This document shows, one piece after another, positions 57,441 to 64,000 of a DNA stretch of 64,000 nt. The stretch comes from Streptomyces sp. CC53 (GTDB lineage Bacteria > Actinomycetota > Actinomycetes > Streptomycetales > Streptomycetaceae), in assembly GCF_001865245.1 (NCBI RefSeq), contig NZ_MKXB01000151.1:134748-198747 (forward strand), in the 5' to 3' direction. Below the pieces are notes generated by a model. The model was not told the DNA's origin. It ran no database searches and saw nothing but the letters and a program-made list of their open reading frames with translations. Both the position numbers and the translations under genes were made by a program. Each line of letters begins with the position of its first letter. Position 1 is the stretch's first letter.

Positions 57441-57459
57441 CTCAGCGGGTGGCGGCGGG

Positions 57460-61987
<4,528 letters not shown>

Positions 61988-63379
61988 ATGCTCCACAGAC
62001 ACGCCCGGGTCGCGTGTGCCGCCCTCACCGCCGTCGGCGCGCTCGTACTGACCGTGCTGCCCGCCGCGGCCGCCGCGGAGCCCGCCCCGCCGACCACCCC
62101 TTCGGCAGCCGCGAGCCTGGGCGCCGACCGCCCGTCCCCCGACGTCCTGGCCGCCATGGAGCGGGATCTCGGCCTCACCACCACCCAGGCGCGGACGCGC
62201 CTGGTCAACGAAGCCGAAGCGGGTGCCAAGGCCGGCCGCCTGCAGGGCGCGCTCGGCCAGGACTTCGCGGGCGCCTGGGTGGGCGGAGAGGTCTCCGACA
62301 GCCTCACCGTCGCCACCACCGACCCCGCCGACACCTCCGCCATCCGGGCGGCCGGGGCCGAGGCCCGGGTGGTCCGCCACGGCCTCGGCCGGCTGGACGC
62401 CGCCAAGTCCGCTCTCGACCGGGCGGCCGCCCGCACGGCGCTCCGCACGGTCACCCGCGACGTACCGGTCTGGTACGTCGACGTCCGCACCAACGCCCTC
62501 GTCGTCCAGGCGGTCAAGCGTTCCGCCGCCGAGCGGCTCATCGCCGGCTCCGGTGTCGACCGCTCCCTCGTCCGCGTCGAGACCACCACCGAGCGGCCCC
62601 GCCCCTTCTACGACATCCGCGGCGGCGACGCCTACTACATGGGCGGCGGCGGCCGCTGCTCCGTCGGTTTCGCGATCACCCGCGGCACCCAGCACGGCTT
62701 TGCGACCGCGGGCCACTGCGGTCGCGCCGGCACCTCCACCAGCGGCTTCAACCAGGTCGCCCAGGGCACCTTCCAGGCATCCAACTTCCCCGGCCGCGAC
62801 ATGGCGTGGGTCGCCGCCAACACCAACTGGCGCTCCTCCCCGTACGTGAAGGGGCAGGCCGGCCAGAACGTCCAGGTGACGGGCTCCACCCAGGCTATGG
62901 TCGGCGCCTCCATCTGCCGCTCCGGCTCCACGACCGGCTGGCACTGCGGCACCATTCAGCAGCACAACACCAGCGTCACCTACCCCGAAGGCACCATCAG
63001 CGGTGTCACCCGCACCTCGGTCTGCGCCGAACCGGGCGACTCCGGCGGCTCGTACATCTCCGGCAGCCAGGCGCAGGGCGTCACCTCGGGCGGCTCCGGC
63101 AACTGCCGCACCGGCGGGACGACCTTCCACCAGCCCATCAACCCGCTGCTCCAGGCGTACGGGCTGACCCTCACCACCACCACGGACCCGGGCGACCCGG
63201 GTGACCCCGGCGACCCGGGCGACCCCGGTGAGCCGGGCGGCACCTGGGCCGCGGGCACCGTGTACAAGGCAGGCGACCAGGTCACGTACGGCGGCGCCAC
63301 GTACCGCTGCATCCAGGGCCACCAGGCCCAGACCGGCTGGGAGCCGCCGAACGTCCCGGCCCTGTGGCAGCGCCTCTGA
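61988..63379 (+). CDS. Secreted S1 protease with C-terminal chitin-binding module (streptogrisin C-like)
   Basis: 463 residues. Signal peptide (MLHRHARVACAALTAVGALVLTVLPAAAAAE), an inhibitory propeptide of about 170 residues (alpha-lytic-protease type), a mature chymotrypsin-like domain starting near DIRGGDAYYMGGGGRCSVGFA with the triad His in ATAGHCG, Asp in GRDMAWV and Ser in EPGDSGGSYIS, then a Gly-Asp-Pro linker and a CBM5/12 module (GTVYKAGDQVTYGGATYRCIQGHQAQTGWEP). This is the SprC/StgC arrangement, suggesting protein removal from chitin-rich material. GAGGAGAGACACCAC precedes the ATG. Confidence 0.96.
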   Translation: MLHRHARVACAALTAVGALVLTVLPAAAAAEPAPPTTPSAAASLGADRPSPDVLAAMERDLGLTTTQARTRLVNEAEAGAKAGRLQGALGQDFAGAWVGGEVSDSLTVATTDPADTSAIRAAGAEARVVRHGLGRLDAAKSALDRAAARTALRTVTRDVPVWYVDVRTNALVVQAVKRSAAERLIAGSGVDRSLVRVETTTERPRPFYDIRGGDAYYMGGGGRCSVGFAITRGTQHGFATAGHCGRAGTSTSGFNQVAQGTFQASNFPGRDMAWVAANTNWRSSPYVKGQAGQNVQVTGSTQAMVGASICRSGSTTGWHCGTIQQHNTSVTYPEGTISGVTRTSVCAEPGDSGGSYISGSQAQGVTSGGSGNCRTGGTTFHQPINPLLQAYGLTLTTTTDPGDPGDPGDPGDPGEPGGTWAAGTVYKAGDQVTYGGATYRCIQGHQAQTGWEPPNVPALWQRL

Positions 63380-63404
63380 CCACGCACACACCCGCACCAC
63401 CGCA

Positions 63405-63433
63405 CCGGGGTCCGGCAGCCTGCCGGACCCCGG
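63405..63433 (+). terminator. Terminator of the protease gene
   Basis: CCGGGGTCCGGCA (63405-63417) pairs with TGCCGGACCCCGG (63421-63433), 25 bases past the stop and before a short T-run. Confidence 0.85.
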
Positions 63434-63473
63434 CCGGTTTGCCGCACGGCAGCCGCCGCGAGACCCTGGCCCC

Positions 63474-63857
63474 ATGCCCCGCACGCTGCCCCACCACCTC
63501 CGCCTGCGCCGCGTGTACGACCCGCCGCAGCCCGAGGACGGCACGCGCATCCTGGTCGACCGCCTCTGGCCGCGCGGCCTCGCCAAGGCCGACGCGCGCA
63601 TCGACGAGTGGCCCAAACCCCTCACGCCGTCGACGGAGCTGCGCCGATGGTTCCACGATCAGGACACCGAAGACGCCGCCGGCTTCGCCGAGTTCCGCCA
63701 CCGCTACGAGACGGAGCTCGCCGCCCCGGAGCCCGCGGCGGCGCTCGACGGCCTCCGCCGCCTCACCCGGGCTGGCCCCGCCACCCTCCTCACCGCGTCC
63801 CGCACCCCGGACCGCAGCCACGCCTCGATCCTGCGCGACCTGCTGGAAGGACACTGA
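63474..63857 (+). CDS. DUF488 family protein
   Basis: 127 residues. Starts LRRVYDPPQPEDGTRILVDRLWPRGLAKADARIDEWPKPLTPSTELRRWFHDQ, the DUF488 signature seen in the short uncharacterised group (YeaO-like), followed by a C-terminal RLTRAGPATLLTASRTPDRSHASILRDLLE. Cytosolic; function unknown, sometimes suggested to act on nucleotides or as a stress-related protein. Nothing is seen in the last 143 bases of the window. Confidence 0.88.
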   Translation: MPRTLPHHLRLRRVYDPPQPEDGTRILVDRLWPRGLAKADARIDEWPKPLTPSTELRRWFHDQDTEDAAGFAEFRHRYETELAAPEPAAALDGLRRLTRAGPATLLTASRTPDRSHASILRDLLEGH

Positions 63858-64000
63858 GCGGACGCCGCGGCGCAACCCCCACCGGCGGATTCCCGCCATC
63901 CCGCACATGCCGCCGCGGCCCGACGACAGCGCCGGACCAGCAGCGCCCCGTCCACTGCCGTCCACCGCCGAGCGCCGACCGGGCAACCGGCCACAGGATC

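Overview
The window is 64 kb of very GC-rich chromosomal DNA with third-position G/C bias, many GTG/TTG starts and 4-base stop/start overlaps. Gene content (DUF397, DUF3152, DUF3151, DUF2617, HspR-controlled chaperones, a streptogrisin-type protease, a parS site) points to a Streptomyces core-chromosome arm. From memory, the order purA ... kyn genes ... fba, pyrE, spermidine-synthase-like gene, clpB, dnaK operon resembles the S. coelicolor SCO3629-SCO3671 region. No rRNA, tRNA, IS element or CRISPR array was seen.

Layout. 0-6.4 kb: a secreted FG-GAP repeat protein, then a minus-strand four-gene sugar/lipid-glycosylation operon (epimerase carrying a one-base frameshift, GT2 glycosyltransferase, DUF2064 protein, methyltransferase). 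6.7-10.4 kb: GntR regulator, class III aminotransferase, and a PfpI-like gene coupled to a PrmC-related methyltransferase. 10.5-12.7 kb: a compact accessory module of XRE regulator, DUF397 with a threefold internal repeat, a small antitoxin-like protein and a RelE/ParE-like protein. 13-18 kb: single-domain H-type lectin, alpha/beta hydrolase, GH19 chitinase with DasR-type operators, membrane Ser/Thr kinase. 18-28 kb: purA, a DagK-like protein, a MarR/GbsR regulator divergent from an ABC exporter, a P450, and a LuxR-type two-component pair. 28-31.2 kb: a complete tryptophan-to-anthranilate operon (TDO, kynureninase, probable formamidase). 31.3-34.5 kb: DUF3152 protein, a broken ESX/WXG100-like start, two tandem paralogues of unknown function, DUF3151.

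34.8-45.4 kb: MalY/PatB-like enzyme, class II aldolase, a parS site buried in a larger palindrome, pyrE and its upstream operon, then three small membrane proteins with Ser/Gly/Cys tails and an aminotransferase. 45.6-57.1 kb is the heat-shock section: YbjN protein, clpB with an HspR box shared with a divergent PPOX-like gene, and dnaK-grpE-dnaJ-hspR. Between these lies a small locus (50.8-52.7 kb) that I consider the most novel item: a short exported peptide with four DPxWD repeats, translationally coupled to a Rieske-like protein whose ligand histidines are arginines, divergent from a LuxR/TrmB-type regulator. 57.4-63.9 kb: monomeric isocitrate dehydrogenase, a LysR regulator preceded by a DasR-like half-site identical to one at the chitinase, a streptogrisin-C-like protease with chitin-binding module, and a DUF488 protein.

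Two themes recur: chitin use (GH19, protease with CBM5/12, DasR-like boxes) and degenerate tandem repeats placed just 3' of minus-strand genes. All functions are read from sequence and family knowledge; nothing was searched.
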